Both the position numbers and the translations under genes were made by a program. Shown in pieces: positions 45,135 to 52,879 of a stretch of DNA of 64,000 nt. The DNA lies in NCBI RefSeq assembly GCF_024195295.1, contig NZ_JAMFTH010000001.1, positions 310,001 through 374,000 of the forward strand. Reading direction: 5' to 3'. Within the stretch, counting starts at the first letter, position 1, and each line of letters starts with the position of its first letter. The notes under the pieces were generated by a model, which saw only the letters and a program-made list of their open reading frames with translations, had not been told where the DNA came from and did no database searches. The DNA comes from Gilvimarinus xylanilyticus. Lineage in GTDB: Bacteria > Pseudomonadota > Gammaproteobacteria > Pseudomonadales > Cellvibrionaceae.

Positions 45135-47650
45135 TAATTAATATTCCAAATAGGGGGCATGATTATCGCCGCGATAAAAATTAACCAAAAGACACCGGTG
45201 GTGTATACCCACCAACGCTCGACCACCATGGGCTCGTAGGGGGCCATTTCACCCACATAGCCCTTGTGAACTCTTAGCGCTTGCAGGGCTGTTAATATCA
45301 CCGCGAGGCCGCTGTGCAGCATTTGGTATAACAACATAACGGTAATGACGGCATCGTGAGCACTTTTTTGCGCGTTAAGCGGCGCTAGAACGTAAAGGCC
45401 AATAAGACTCGCCAGATGAATTGTGCCCAATAAACTGATGCCCCACAATTGCTGGGTTAGGCGTTTTGTGGTTTCACTTTTTAGGTGTTTGATGATTGTT
45501 TTGAACCATAGTAACGCTAAAGAAAGCGGGATACCTGCGAGCGCAAACAGATTAGCCGATAGCGGCGATTGCTCGGGAAATTGCCACTGTGGTGCGACTG
45601 TCCAAAGGTAAAACCAGCCAAACAGCAACGACATAAACAACGAACCGTTGGCTAACAGGGTGACATTCATGCCCCACAGCCCCGGACCGTCGTGAGTGCG
45701 CGAATGCAAGGGTGGGTCCCCTTCGACGACTTCGGCGTTAGGGGCCGCTTTAGGGTGGGCACCATTTTCCCAGGACCAGCGCAATAAAAACGTCAGACTT
45801 AGCAGAGCTGCCGCTACGGCAAACTCATATTGTTTGCTCAGCAAGCTAATGCAAAGTCCAGCAGTTGCCACAGCGCCTAGAAAAGGTAGCCAGCTATTGC
45901 CTGGTAAATGAATAATTTCTCGTACCTTGCCCGTAATCGGATCTGAGCCCCAAGTCTCGCGCCGTCCGTGATCAATAGTGGCGAGGTCATGATGGCCGTG
46001 TTCAATGGTGGACTGGAGGTCGGGGTTATCCCACAGTGGATGCCGCGTGGGGCAGGGCGGCAGGGTGGCAAAGTTATAGGCGCTCGGTGGGAGCGAGGTG
46101 GTCCATTCCAGAGTATCGGCCCCCCAGGGGTTGCGCTCGGCGGATTTGCCAAAGCGAAAATGCAACACAATATCCAACAAGCAGGCAGCCACGCCCGCCG
46201 CCATAATAAAACTGCCGACAGAGGATATTAAGTTGGGCAGGTCCCAACCGAGATCGGCATCATAGGTATATATACGTCGGGGCATCCCCAGTAGACCCGT
46301 CACGTGCATAATGATAAAAGTCGCGTTAAAACCAATAAACGTGAGCCAAAAACCCCAACGCGCCAAACTGCGGTGGGGCATGCGACCGGAGAAATGGGGC
46401 AGCCAATAGTAGATGCCCGCCATCAGCGGAAAAATCACCCCTCCCACCAAAACAAAATGAAAGTGCGCCACCACAAAGTGGGTGTCGTGCACCTGCCAAT
46501 CAAAGGGTACCAGCGCCAGCATGACCCCGGTGAGCCCGCCGGCGACAAAAATAAATAAAAAGCCCAACGCCCAAAGCATAGGGGGCTCGTAAGTGGGGCG
46601 CCCGTTCCATAGTGTGGCCAGCCAGGCAAAGACTTGGATGGCAGTGGGAATGGCCACCATCATACTCGCCGCCGAGAAAAACGCCTGCGCCAGATGAGGA
46701 ATACCCACGGTAAACATATGGTGAACCCAAAGACCAAAGCTGATAAAACCGGTGGTGATAATAGCCAGGACTACCCAGCGATAACCGGCGATGGGGCGGC
46801 GGCAAAATACGGGCAGTATGGTTGAGATAATACCCGCGGCAGGCAGGAATAAAATGTACACCTCTGGATGGCCAAACAGCCAGAATAAATGCTGCCATAA
46901 AATCGGGTCGCCACCACCGGCGACGTCAAAAAATGGCATGCCAGCGGCGCGTTCTAGTTCCAGTAAAATGCTGCCTAAAATTAAAGGCGGAAAACCGAAC
47001 ACAATCATTAAGGCCATGGCCAGTATGTACCATACGAACAGTGGCATATGCTGTAAGCCCATATCGCGGGTACGGGTACGCATAATAGATACGACCAATT
47101 CTACCCCGGCAGATACTGCCGAAATTTCCACAAAGGTAACCCCCAGTAGCCAGAAGTCTGAGCCGGGTCCAGGTGAATAAACAGCGCTACTGAGCGGGGT
47201 ATACATAAACCAGCCACTGGCGGGCGCGATTTCCATGACCAGACTTGAGGTTAAAATAATTCCGCCCAACAGGTAGCACCAGTAACCAAAGGCGCTTAAG
47301 CGCGGAAACACTAAATCGCGCGCGCCGATCATCTTGGGGATCAGGTAGATGGCGAACCCTTCCATCACCGGCACGGCAAATAAAAACATCATAATCGTGC
47401 CGTGCATGGTGAATACTTGATTGTAGATTTCAGGGGTCAGTAAATCGTGTCCGGGAAGCGCCAGCTGGGTGCGGATTAGCATGGCGAGTAGGCCGCCAAT
47501 AAGAAAAAATACTCCCCCGGTCACCATAAAGCGCAGGCCAATGGTGGTGTGGTTAACGATGGTAAGGGCTAAGAGTCCGCGAGGGTTCCCCCATACTTTG
47601 TCAAACTGGTGGTGAAAGTCCTGCGCCGCCTGCGGGTCATCGCTGCTCAT
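45134..47650 (-). CDS. ctaD: Cytochrome c oxidase subunit I fused to a subunit III domain
   Basis: 838 residues. Residues 1-540 are subunit I: haem a ligand His in VFTMHGTIMMFLFAVPVMEG, CuB His-Tyr cross-link region GHPEVYILFLPAAG, HH pair in LWVHHMFTVG, and a3/a ligands in HDTHFVVAHFHFVLVGG. From about 600 to 838 a COX3-like helical domain follows (GLWGMNVTLLANGSLFMSLL). Fused I/III chains are known in caa3 and cbaD-type oxidases. It reduces oxygen to water while pumping protons. It overlaps coxB by 4 bases. Confidence 0.93.
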   Translation of the reverse strand: MSSDDPQAAQDFHHQFDKVWGNPRGLLALTIVNHTTIGLRFMVTGGVFFLIGGLLAMLIRTQLALPGHDLLTPEIYNQVFTMHGTIMMFLFAVPVMEGFAIYLIPKMIGARDLVFPRLSAFGYWCYLLGGIILTSSLVMEIAPASGWFMYTPLSSAVYSPGPGSDFWLLGVTFVEISAVSAGVELVVSIMRTRTRDMGLQHMPLFVWYILAMALMIVFGFPPLILGSILLELERAAGMPFFDVAGGGDPILWQHLFWLFGHPEVYILFLPAAGIISTILPVFCRRPIAGYRWVVLAIITTGFISFGLWVHHMFTVGIPHLAQAFFSAASMMVAIPTAIQVFAWLATLWNGRPTYEPPMLWALGFLFIFVAGGLTGVMLALVPFDWQVHDTHFVVAHFHFVLVGGVIFPLMAGIYYWLPHFSGRMPHRSLARWGFWLTFIGFNATFIIMHVTGLLGMPRRIYTYDADLGWDLPNLISSVGSFIMAAGVAACLLDIVLHFRFGKSAERNPWGADTLEWTTSLPPSAYNFATLPPCPTRHPLWDNPDLQSTIEHGHHDLATIDHGRRETWGSDPITGKVREIIHLPGNSWLPFLGAVATAGLCISLLSKQYEFAVAAALLSLTFLLRWSWENGAHPKAAPNAEVVEGDPPLHSRTHDGPGLWGMNVTLLANGSLFMSLLFGWFYLWTVAPQWQFPEQSPLSANLFALAGIPLSLALLWFKTIIKHLKSETTKRLTQQLWGISLLGTIHLASLIGLYVLAPLNAQKSAHDAVITVMLLYQMLHSGLAVILTALQALRVHKGYVGEMAPYEPMVVERWWVYTTGVFWLIFIAAIIMPPIWNIN

Positions 47651-48633
47651 GGTTCTAGGGTCTCCAACCAGGTGGCAATACGTTCAAGGGTTTGCGGGTT
47701 TATTTCCGCGAGTATTGGGGATGGCTCAGTCGCAAACCGCGGGTGTGGTTTCTCCAGCCACTGGGCAATGCTTAGCGGTTTTTTTTGTCGGCTTTGCATA
47801 TGGCTGAGCCTGCGCCCGGCTATATCACTTAAGTCTGGCCCATTAGCCCCGTCGCTCACACCGCGCACGCGGTGACAGTCGCCGCAATAGGTTTGGAACG
47901 CCTCTGCCGCCTGGGTGTGCTGCGGCTGAATCTTTACTGGCAGTTGTTGGCGCTCCTGCCAGTGTTTAAACGCCTGCTGGCTTAAAACTTCGACTTCAAA
48001 CACCATATGAGCGTGACCTGTGCCACAGAACTCGGCGCACTGGCCGCGTAAGGTGCCGGTTTTAGACGCGCGCAGTCTTATCTTATTGACTCGCCCCGGA
48101 ACGACATCAATTTTTCCTCCCAATCGCGGCACCCAAAAGGCGTGAATGACGTTATTTGTATGGCCGTAAACATCAATCGGCGTGTCTACCGGAATTACCA
48201 GTCGATTACCTGTGGTAATGTCGGACTCAGGATAGTAAAAGCCCCACCACCAACGATGGGCGTGAGCGTCGATTCGCAAGGGGTCGCGCTTATCATCGGG
48301 CAATGTCAGTATGTATTGGCCTGCCGGTATGCCCGCCGCCAGTAGTACAGTGATACTTAACAATGGCAGAATAATACCGCCGCCAATTATCCAGCGGTTG
48401 GTTAGGCGCGTTGCTTGTTGTTCATCGGGTTCGGGGGCGCGGCGTTTCATGGCGTACAGCCAAAGCCCGGTAACCAGGATTAATACGAGGGTAAAGAATG
48501 CGAACATACCCCACCAGAGCCAAGCAATAATACCGGCCCCAGGGCCGGCCGGATCCAGAGCGGATTGTGGTCCGCCGCAGCCGGTGGCTAGGACCGAGGT
48601 AAGCACTAAGCCCCAAGCTCTCATGCATGACAT
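47647..48633 (-). CDS. coxB: Cytochrome c oxidase subunit II with C-terminal cytochrome c domain
   Basis: 328 residues from the ATG at 48631-48633 (a second ATG three codons on is possible). The lipobox-like LATGC gives a lipid anchor, followed by two membrane helices. The CuA domain has RGQCAEFCGTGHAHM, and a C-terminal cytochrome c domain has YCGDCHRVRG (CxxCH) and a later Met. This makes it a caa3-type oxidase that takes electrons through its own haem c. The longer open frame upstream is antisense to the divergent DUF2231 gene and is not part of it. Confidence 0.93.
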   Translation of the reverse strand: MSCMRAWGLVLTSVLATGCGGPQSALDPAGPGAGIIAWLWWGMFAFFTLVLILVTGLWLYAMKRRAPEPDEQQATRLTNRWIIGGGIILPLLSITVLLAAGIPAGQYILTLPDDKRDPLRIDAHAHRWWWGFYYPESDITTGNRLVIPVDTPIDVYGHTNNVIHAFWVPRLGGKIDVVPGRVNKIRLRASKTGTLRGQCAEFCGTGHAHMVFEVEVLSQQAFKHWQERQQLPVKIQPQHTQAAEAFQTYCGDCHRVRGVSDGANGPDLSDIAGRRLSHMQSRQKKPLSIAQWLEKPHPRFATEPSPILAEINPQTLERIATWLETLEP

Positions 48634-48663
48634 TAACTTTGCCGAGACCGTTGAGAAACTTTT

Positions 48664-49125
48664 ATGCGTCCATCTCCCATACCCAGCCGCACCGCGATTG
48701 CGGGCCACCCGATTCACCCTATGCTGATCCACTTTCCGGTCGCCGCCTTGCTGGGACTGGTTGCTAGCGATATCGGATTTTTGATGACCGGCGACACCTT
48801 TTGGGCCAGAGCGAGTTTGTGGCTTGCGGGTGTGGGCAGCTTGTGTGGCTGGGGTGCCGGGTTGATTGGCCTGATTGATCTGGTTTCGGTGGCGCAAATT
48901 CGACGTTTGATAGCCGCCTGGAGCCACGCCCTTGTGGCGGTCATGGGGCTGTCGGTGGTGACCCTCAACTGGTTGCTCCGGCTTGATGATATGCAAAGTT
49001 GGGTAAATCCCTGGGGCCTCAGCCTGTCGATTTTTACCGCGGTGTTGGTCTCGCTGGCGGGTATACTGGGCGGCCAGCTGGTCTACGAGCATGGGGTAGG
49101 CGTGGATACAGAATTGGACCAATGA
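48664..49125 (+). CDS. DUF2231 membrane protein
   Basis: 153 residues, four helices. The start AIAGHPIHPMLIHFPVAALLG (HPIHPMLIHFP is the family hallmark) identifies DUF2231, found beside respiratory and haem-containing proteins. The histidines could bind haem. It is divergent from coxB, with 30 bases between the starts, so they share a control region. Confidence 0.88.
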   Translation: MRPSPIPSRTAIAGHPIHPMLIHFPVAALLGLVASDIGFLMTGDTFWARASLWLAGVGSLCGWGAGLIGLIDLVSVAQIRRLIAAWSHALVAVMGLSVVTLNWLLRLDDMQSWVNPWGLSLSIFTAVLVSLAGILGGQLVYEHGVGVDTELDQ

Positions 49126-49141
49126 GCTGAATGCTAGCATC

Positions 49142-49543
49142 TTAAACACCGAAAACGGGTTTAGCTAAAACAAGCGCAATAATCGCAGTTATCGCGACGC
49201 CGAGCAAAAGAGTGATCGTATAACACCAGCGTCTGGCGTGGCTCAGGGCATTGCGCTTATGTCGGGCGATGAGCCAGCCGAGCAGTAAATGCAGCAAGAC
49301 TAACAGCGTGACCATAAACAGCTTTGCAATCAGCCATTTATCTAACATATTGTGAACCGAAAATACGAGCGTGCCGAGAATAATGGAGGCCAGAGCGGCG
49401 GGTGTGGCAATAGCGGTATACACCCACTGCGATAGACTTTTGGGTTTTCCGGGTGTCTGCGAGAGCATAAGCCCCGGTAGGTATAACAAGGTTCCACACC
49501 AGCAAAGCAAGGCGGCAATGTGCAATGTCAGTAACCAGGGCAT
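49142..49543 (-). CDS. CopD/HemJ-like four-helix membrane protein
   Basis: 133 residues. WLLTLHIAALLCWCGTLLYLPGLML resembles the first helix of CopD-domain and HemJ-type (UPF0093) proteins, where the His may bind haem; DKWLIAKLFMVTLLVLLH and HARRW follow. Convergent with the DUF2231 gene (16 bases apart). Probable role in copper or haem handling for the oxidase cluster (inference from context). Confidence 0.65.
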   Translation of the reverse strand: MPWLLTLHIAALLCWCGTLLYLPGLMLSQTPGKPKSLSQWVYTAIATPAALASIILGTLVFSVHNMLDKWLIAKLFMVTLLVLLHLLLGWLIARHKRNALSHARRWCYTITLLLGVAITAIIALVLAKPVFGV

Positions 49544-49803
49544 GAATAGTCCTTAGCTAGCAGCTTGTCAGGGCGTAGTTAACATCGCTCGAGTACCCTA
49601 TGGTTCTCTCAGTGTCTGGCTTTTGCGGCTAGGGTGCAAGGGGCGTTGGATAATATCGTGATTGCGTGGATAGTTTATGAATCTTTTCACAGTGCGGCCA
49701 AGCTTGTGGGCTGTGCCTCATGTCGTGGCTATTCCCCCTTAAACCGTCAGGTTCAGCGTGTATAATGCCTGCTATCACATCATATGTACTCAAAGGGGAT
49801 GTT

Positions 49804-50580
49804 ATGAAAACATTTGTTACCAGTACCGCTGCAGCCGTTTTGTTGGTTAGCGCTGGCATTGTGCAGGCGCAAGACGACGATGTCACTGAGGTGAAAACCT
49901 GGGAAGTCGCTGCTGAGCTGGGTGCCATTAGTACCAGTGGTAACACCGAGACCATGTCGGTTAACGGCAAGGTAGATCTGACACAGACTTTGGAACACTG
50001 GAAGAATGAATTCGTTGCCTCAGTGTTATACAAAGAGGACGAGATCAAGAATGATTCGGGCATCAAGGTAACGGAAACCACCGCGGAAAAATATTTCGGG
50101 TCGGCAAAGTCGTCCTACTTGTTTGCCGATGACTTTAGCAGCTTGTTCGGGTTCGCTTCTCATACCCACGATGAATTCGGCTCTTATCGGGATTACACTG
50201 TTGTATCTTTCGGATACGGCGCCCGCTTTATCGACAATGGATCGATCACCTTAGATGGTGAAATTGTCCCCGGCTACTACTGGGGTGACAAAGTGCTGGA
50301 TGAAGAAACTGACACCATCGAGAGCGAAGAGGGCGCTATGGTGCGTGTGGCCGGAGAGCTAAACTGGGAGATCACCGAAAATGCCACCTTTAATCAGAAG
50401 CTGGCCGCCGAAGCTGCCGAAGACAATACTCGCTATTTAAGCGATACCTCGCTCAGCACGAAGATCAGCGACCGGATGCAGATGAAAGTGGGCTACACCT
50501 TGAGCCATGACACCGACGTGGCACCGGATAAAGAAGAGACCGACACCACGACTTACATTAATTTGGTGTACAACTTTTAA
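49804..50580 (+). CDS. DUF481 outer-membrane beta-barrel protein (YdiY-like)
   Basis: 258 residues from the ATG at 49804 with AAGGGG upstream. Signal peptide cleaved after VQAQ. The mature part opens WEVAAELGAISTSGNTETMS, the DUF481 start, followed by alternating beta strands and ending VYNF with a terminal Phe, as in outer-membrane barrels. Function unknown; E. coli YdiY is acid-induced. Monocistronic, with a hairpin 20 bases after the stop. Confidence 0.88.
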   Translation: MKTFVTSTAAAVLLVSAGIVQAQDDDVTEVKTWEVAAELGAISTSGNTETMSVNGKVDLTQTLEHWKNEFVASVLYKEDEIKNDSGIKVTETTAEKYFGSAKSSYLFADDFSSLFGFASHTHDEFGSYRDYTVVSFGYGARFIDNGSITLDGEIVPGYYWGDKVLDEETDTIESEEGAMVRVAGELNWEITENATFNQKLAAEAAEDNTRYLSDTSLSTKISDRMQMKVGYTLSHDTDVAPDKEETDTTTYINLVYNF

Positions 50581-50891
50581 ACCTGTGTGATCTCACGCTT
50601 CTCAACGCCTGGCCTTTGTCGGGCGTTGAGTTAAGTTCCTGTTTTGTTTTGCTGTAGCCACCGTCCGATTATGCAGGGGCGTTTTTTTACAGCTTTGCAA
50701 ACGCCTATTTAGCCCTTCCATCACACCGGAATCTCCTTGTTTCTGCTCGAACGCGCAATATAGCCGTATGAGAGCTGTTCTTTCACAGAGTCTGGTCGTC
50801 AGAGTTAGGCATGGTTTCGGGCGTCAGTAGTCTTTCACTGAATCCCTGGGCGTTGTAACCTCTGAATATTGGTCCCAATAAAGAGAATGTT
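50581..50891. other. Intergenic region upstream of moaC
   Basis: 311 bases. A 9-bp stem CTCAACGCC / GGCGTTGAG (50601-50609, 50622-50630) probably ends the DUF481 transcript, though its T-tract is broken. A 14-bp palindrome TATTGGTCCCAATA (50867-50880) sits just before the moaC Shine-Dalgarno and could be a regulator site or RNA hairpin. I did not recognise a Moco riboswitch. Confidence 0.5.
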
Positions 50892-51371
50892 ATGGCTTTA
50901 ACCCATTGTGATAGTAGCGGCGCCGCCAGTATGGTGGATGTCTCGGACAAGCCCGTCACCACCCGCCAGGCCCGCGCTCAGGCGCGGGTAAAAATGGCGC
51001 CCGCCACTTTGCAGGCCATTGCCGACAACGGTTTAAAAAAGGGCGATGTGCTGGCCACCGCGCGTATTGCCGGGATTCAGGCGGCAAAAAAATGCAGTGA
51101 CTTGATACCCCTTTGCCATCCCTTGGCGCTGTCAAAAGTGGCAGTAAACTTCACCCTCGAGCCTGACTCCAACGAGCTGTATATTGAAACCTACTGCAAG
51201 CTCGCCGGTCAGACCGGCGTCGAAATGGAGGCGCTGACCGCCGCCAGTGTTGCCGCGTTAACGGTTATTGATATGTGCAAGGCGGTCGATATGGCGATGG
51301 TGGTAGAGGATTTGTGTCTGCTGGAAAAGTCCGGCGGACGTCGCGGTCACTATCAACGGAGCGACCCATGA
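50892..51371 (+). CDS. moaC: Cyclic pyranopterin monophosphate synthase MoaC
   Basis: 159 residues. [38 protein letters not shown] and MCKAVDMAM are the invariant MoaC blocks, including the catalytic Lys and Asp. It makes cPMP, the first pterin intermediate of molybdenum cofactor. The ATGA overlap with moaD indicates coupled translation. moaA, which supplies its substrate, is not in the window. Confidence 0.97.
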   Translation: MALTHCDSSGAASMVDVSDKPVTTRQARAQARVKMAPATLQAIADNGLKKGDVLATARIAGIQAAKKCSDLIPLCHPLALSKVAVNFTLEPDSNELYIETYCKLAGQTGVEMEALTAASVAALTVIDMCKAVDMAMVVEDLCLLEKSGGRRGHYQRSDP

Positions 51372-51616
51372 TCACGGTGTTATTTTTCGCCCAGCTGCGC
51401 GAAACCTTGGGTTGCGAACAGCTGGAGCTCGAAGCAAGTAATATTCTGACAGTGGCACAGTTGCAGAGCCAATTGCAGACGCGCGGTGAAAACTGGCAAA
51501 AGGCGCTGGGGGATGAGCGTGTGCTGGTGGCTGTTAACCAGAGCATGGCAAAGCCAGACACTCCTGTCGGCGATGGCGATGAAGTGGCGCTGTTTCCGCC
51601 CGTGACCGGAGGCTGA
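51368..51616 (+). CDS. moaD: Molybdopterin synthase sulphur carrier MoaD
   Basis: 82 residues from the ATG at 51368 that overlaps the moaC stop. Ubiquitin-like fold: [12 protein letters not shown] at the start and [10 protein letters not shown] at the end; the Gly-Gly tail is thiocarboxylated and donates sulphur. The next gene starts two bases after the stop region. Confidence 0.95.
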   Translation: MITVLFFAQLRETLGCEQLELEASNILTVAQLQSQLQTRGENWQKALGDERVLVAVNQSMAKPDTPVGDGDEVALFPPVTGG

Positions 51617-51617
51617 G

Positions 51618-52076
51618 ATGGTAGACCGGATTGAGGTAACCCCCCGGGATTTTTCGTTGGCCGGCGAATACGCAGCGCTTTTGGCCCACGCCAGCGATGC
51701 CGGTGGCATCGTGTTGTTTGTAGGGCGCGTTCGCCCCGATGACGCCGACAACCCGGTCGTGGCATTAGAGCTTGAGCACTACCCGGCCATGACCGAGCAG
51801 GCGTTGCATCAGCTGGTTGCCGAGGCCCGCAAGCGCTGGACGCTGGAAGCGGTAACTGTGTGGCATCGGGTGGGTCGGATTGCGGTGGGCGAGCAGATTG
51901 TACTGGTCGCTGTAGCGGCGGGTCACCGGGATGAGGCCTACCAGGCATCGCGTTTTTTAATCGATAAGCTGAAAACCACGGCGCCCTTTTGGAAAAAAGA
52001 GCACCGGGCCGATGGTACCTGCGGTTGGGTCGAGGCTAAAGCCAGCGACGGTCGGGCCGCCAGTGGTTGGGATTAA
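51618..52076 (+). CDS. moaE: Molybdopterin synthase catalytic subunit MoaE
   Basis: 152 residues. GGIVLFVGRVRPDDADNPV, LELEHYPAMTEQAL and VWHRVGRIAVGEQIV are typical, with the Lys pair KTTAPFWKKE near the C-terminus; the first of these lysines lines the active site. It inserts two sulphurs into cPMP together with MoaD. Confidence 0.96.
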   Translation: MVDRIEVTPRDFSLAGEYAALLAHASDAGGIVLFVGRVRPDDADNPVVALELEHYPAMTEQALHQLVAEARKRWTLEAVTVWHRVGRIAVGEQIVLVAVAAGHRDEAYQASRFLIDKLKTTAPFWKKEHRADGTCGWVEAKASDGRAASGWD

Positions 52077-52095
52077 CTGCCGTTGGCCGAGAGAA

Positions 52096-52500
52096 TTAAT
52101 CCTCAATAGCCTCGTCAACCGCATCGGCGGCGTCTGAACCGGCTTCTTTAGTGGCTTCCCAGCCATCTTTGCTGACTTCTTTGGTTTTTTCCCAGCCGTC
52201 TTCGCTCATTTCTTTGGTTTTTTCCCATCCCTCTTCACCCAGCTCTTTCGCCTTCTCTACTCCATCGGCGGTAGCGTCTTTGGTGGCGTCCCAGGCATCT
52301 TCAGCCGCATCGGCGGTTTTGTCGCCCAGGTCGCGGGCTTTATCTGCCGCGGTATTACTGGCTTCTTTTGCGGTCTTTTTGGCGCTTTCCACGGTTTCTT
52401 GGGTCGATTTTTCCAGCTCGGACTCGGTACTGCTGTCGGGGCTGCAAGCGATCAATAATGCCAGAGAGCTGGCGGCAACTAGGGTGTGAGTTATTTTCAT
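52096..52500 (-). CDS. Acidic lipoprotein with 11-residue helical repeats
   Basis: 134 residues from the ATG at 52498-52500 (GGAGA 6 bases upstream). Signal peptide with lipobox LIAC (Cys 19 or so). The mature part is Ala-, Lys- and Glu-rich. Its second half repeats an 11-residue unit of the type EEGWEKTKEMS, EDGWEKTKEVS, KDGWEATKEAG, giving one Trp per three helical turns. This resembles LEA- or apolipoprotein-like amphipathic helices. Role unknown; an envelope-stress or membrane-surface role is a guess. Convergent with moaE. Confidence 0.75.
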   Translation of the reverse strand: MKITHTLVAASSLALLIACSPDSSTESELEKSTQETVESAKKTAKEASNTAADKARDLGDKTADAAEDAWDATKDATADGVEKAKELGEEGWEKTKEMSEDGWEKTKEVSKDGWEATKEAGSDAADAVDEAIED

Positions 52501-52653
52501 TGGAAATCTCCGTGATCCAATTGGATGAATCTCCATAATAGTGCAGGCGTTGATGTTTGGGTAGCCCCTTGCTCAGGTGGGGGTGAAACGTGCGGCAGCG
52601 GGGTAACTTGGTTACAATAGCCGCCTTTATCCGGCAGTCTTTGCGGTGAGTGA

Positions 52654-52854
52654 ATGTCATTTGAACAGTTCGAAAACTGGTCGCTGATTCTGGGAGTCGG
52701 CGGTCTGATCGCCTTTATGGTTTTTATCGTCTGGGATCTGGCGAAAAAATCCAAAGCGGGGCGTTTTGGTACCTTTATTTTGTTTTTGGCCCTGGGTTTG
52801 GGGCTGCTGGGCTTTATTATAAAAACCGTTCTGGTTGAGTTCATGATCAAATAG
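52654..52854 (+). CDS. DUF2788 small membrane protein
   Basis: 66 residues, two helices (WSLILGVGGLIAFMVFIVWD and FILFLALGLGLLGFIIK) around the basic loop LAKKSKAGRFGT, the DUF2788 hallmark. Function unknown. It precedes the hybrid kinase by 25 bases. Confidence 0.82.
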   Translation: MSFEQFENWSLILGVGGLIAFMVFIVWDLAKKSKAGRFGTFILFLALGLGLLGFIIKTVLVEFMIK

Positions 52855-52879
52855 CGGCAAACCCCGCTGAGGCGTATCT

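Noticed and set aside
48634-49149. Long N-terminal extension of coxB
   Set aside because: Gln/His/Arg-rich and antisense to the DUF2231 gene; the lipoprotein signal peptide begins at 48633.
50581-50891. Molybdenum cofactor riboswitch before moaC
   Set aside because: I could not recognise the conserved core in the 311-base leader; a covariance search would decide.
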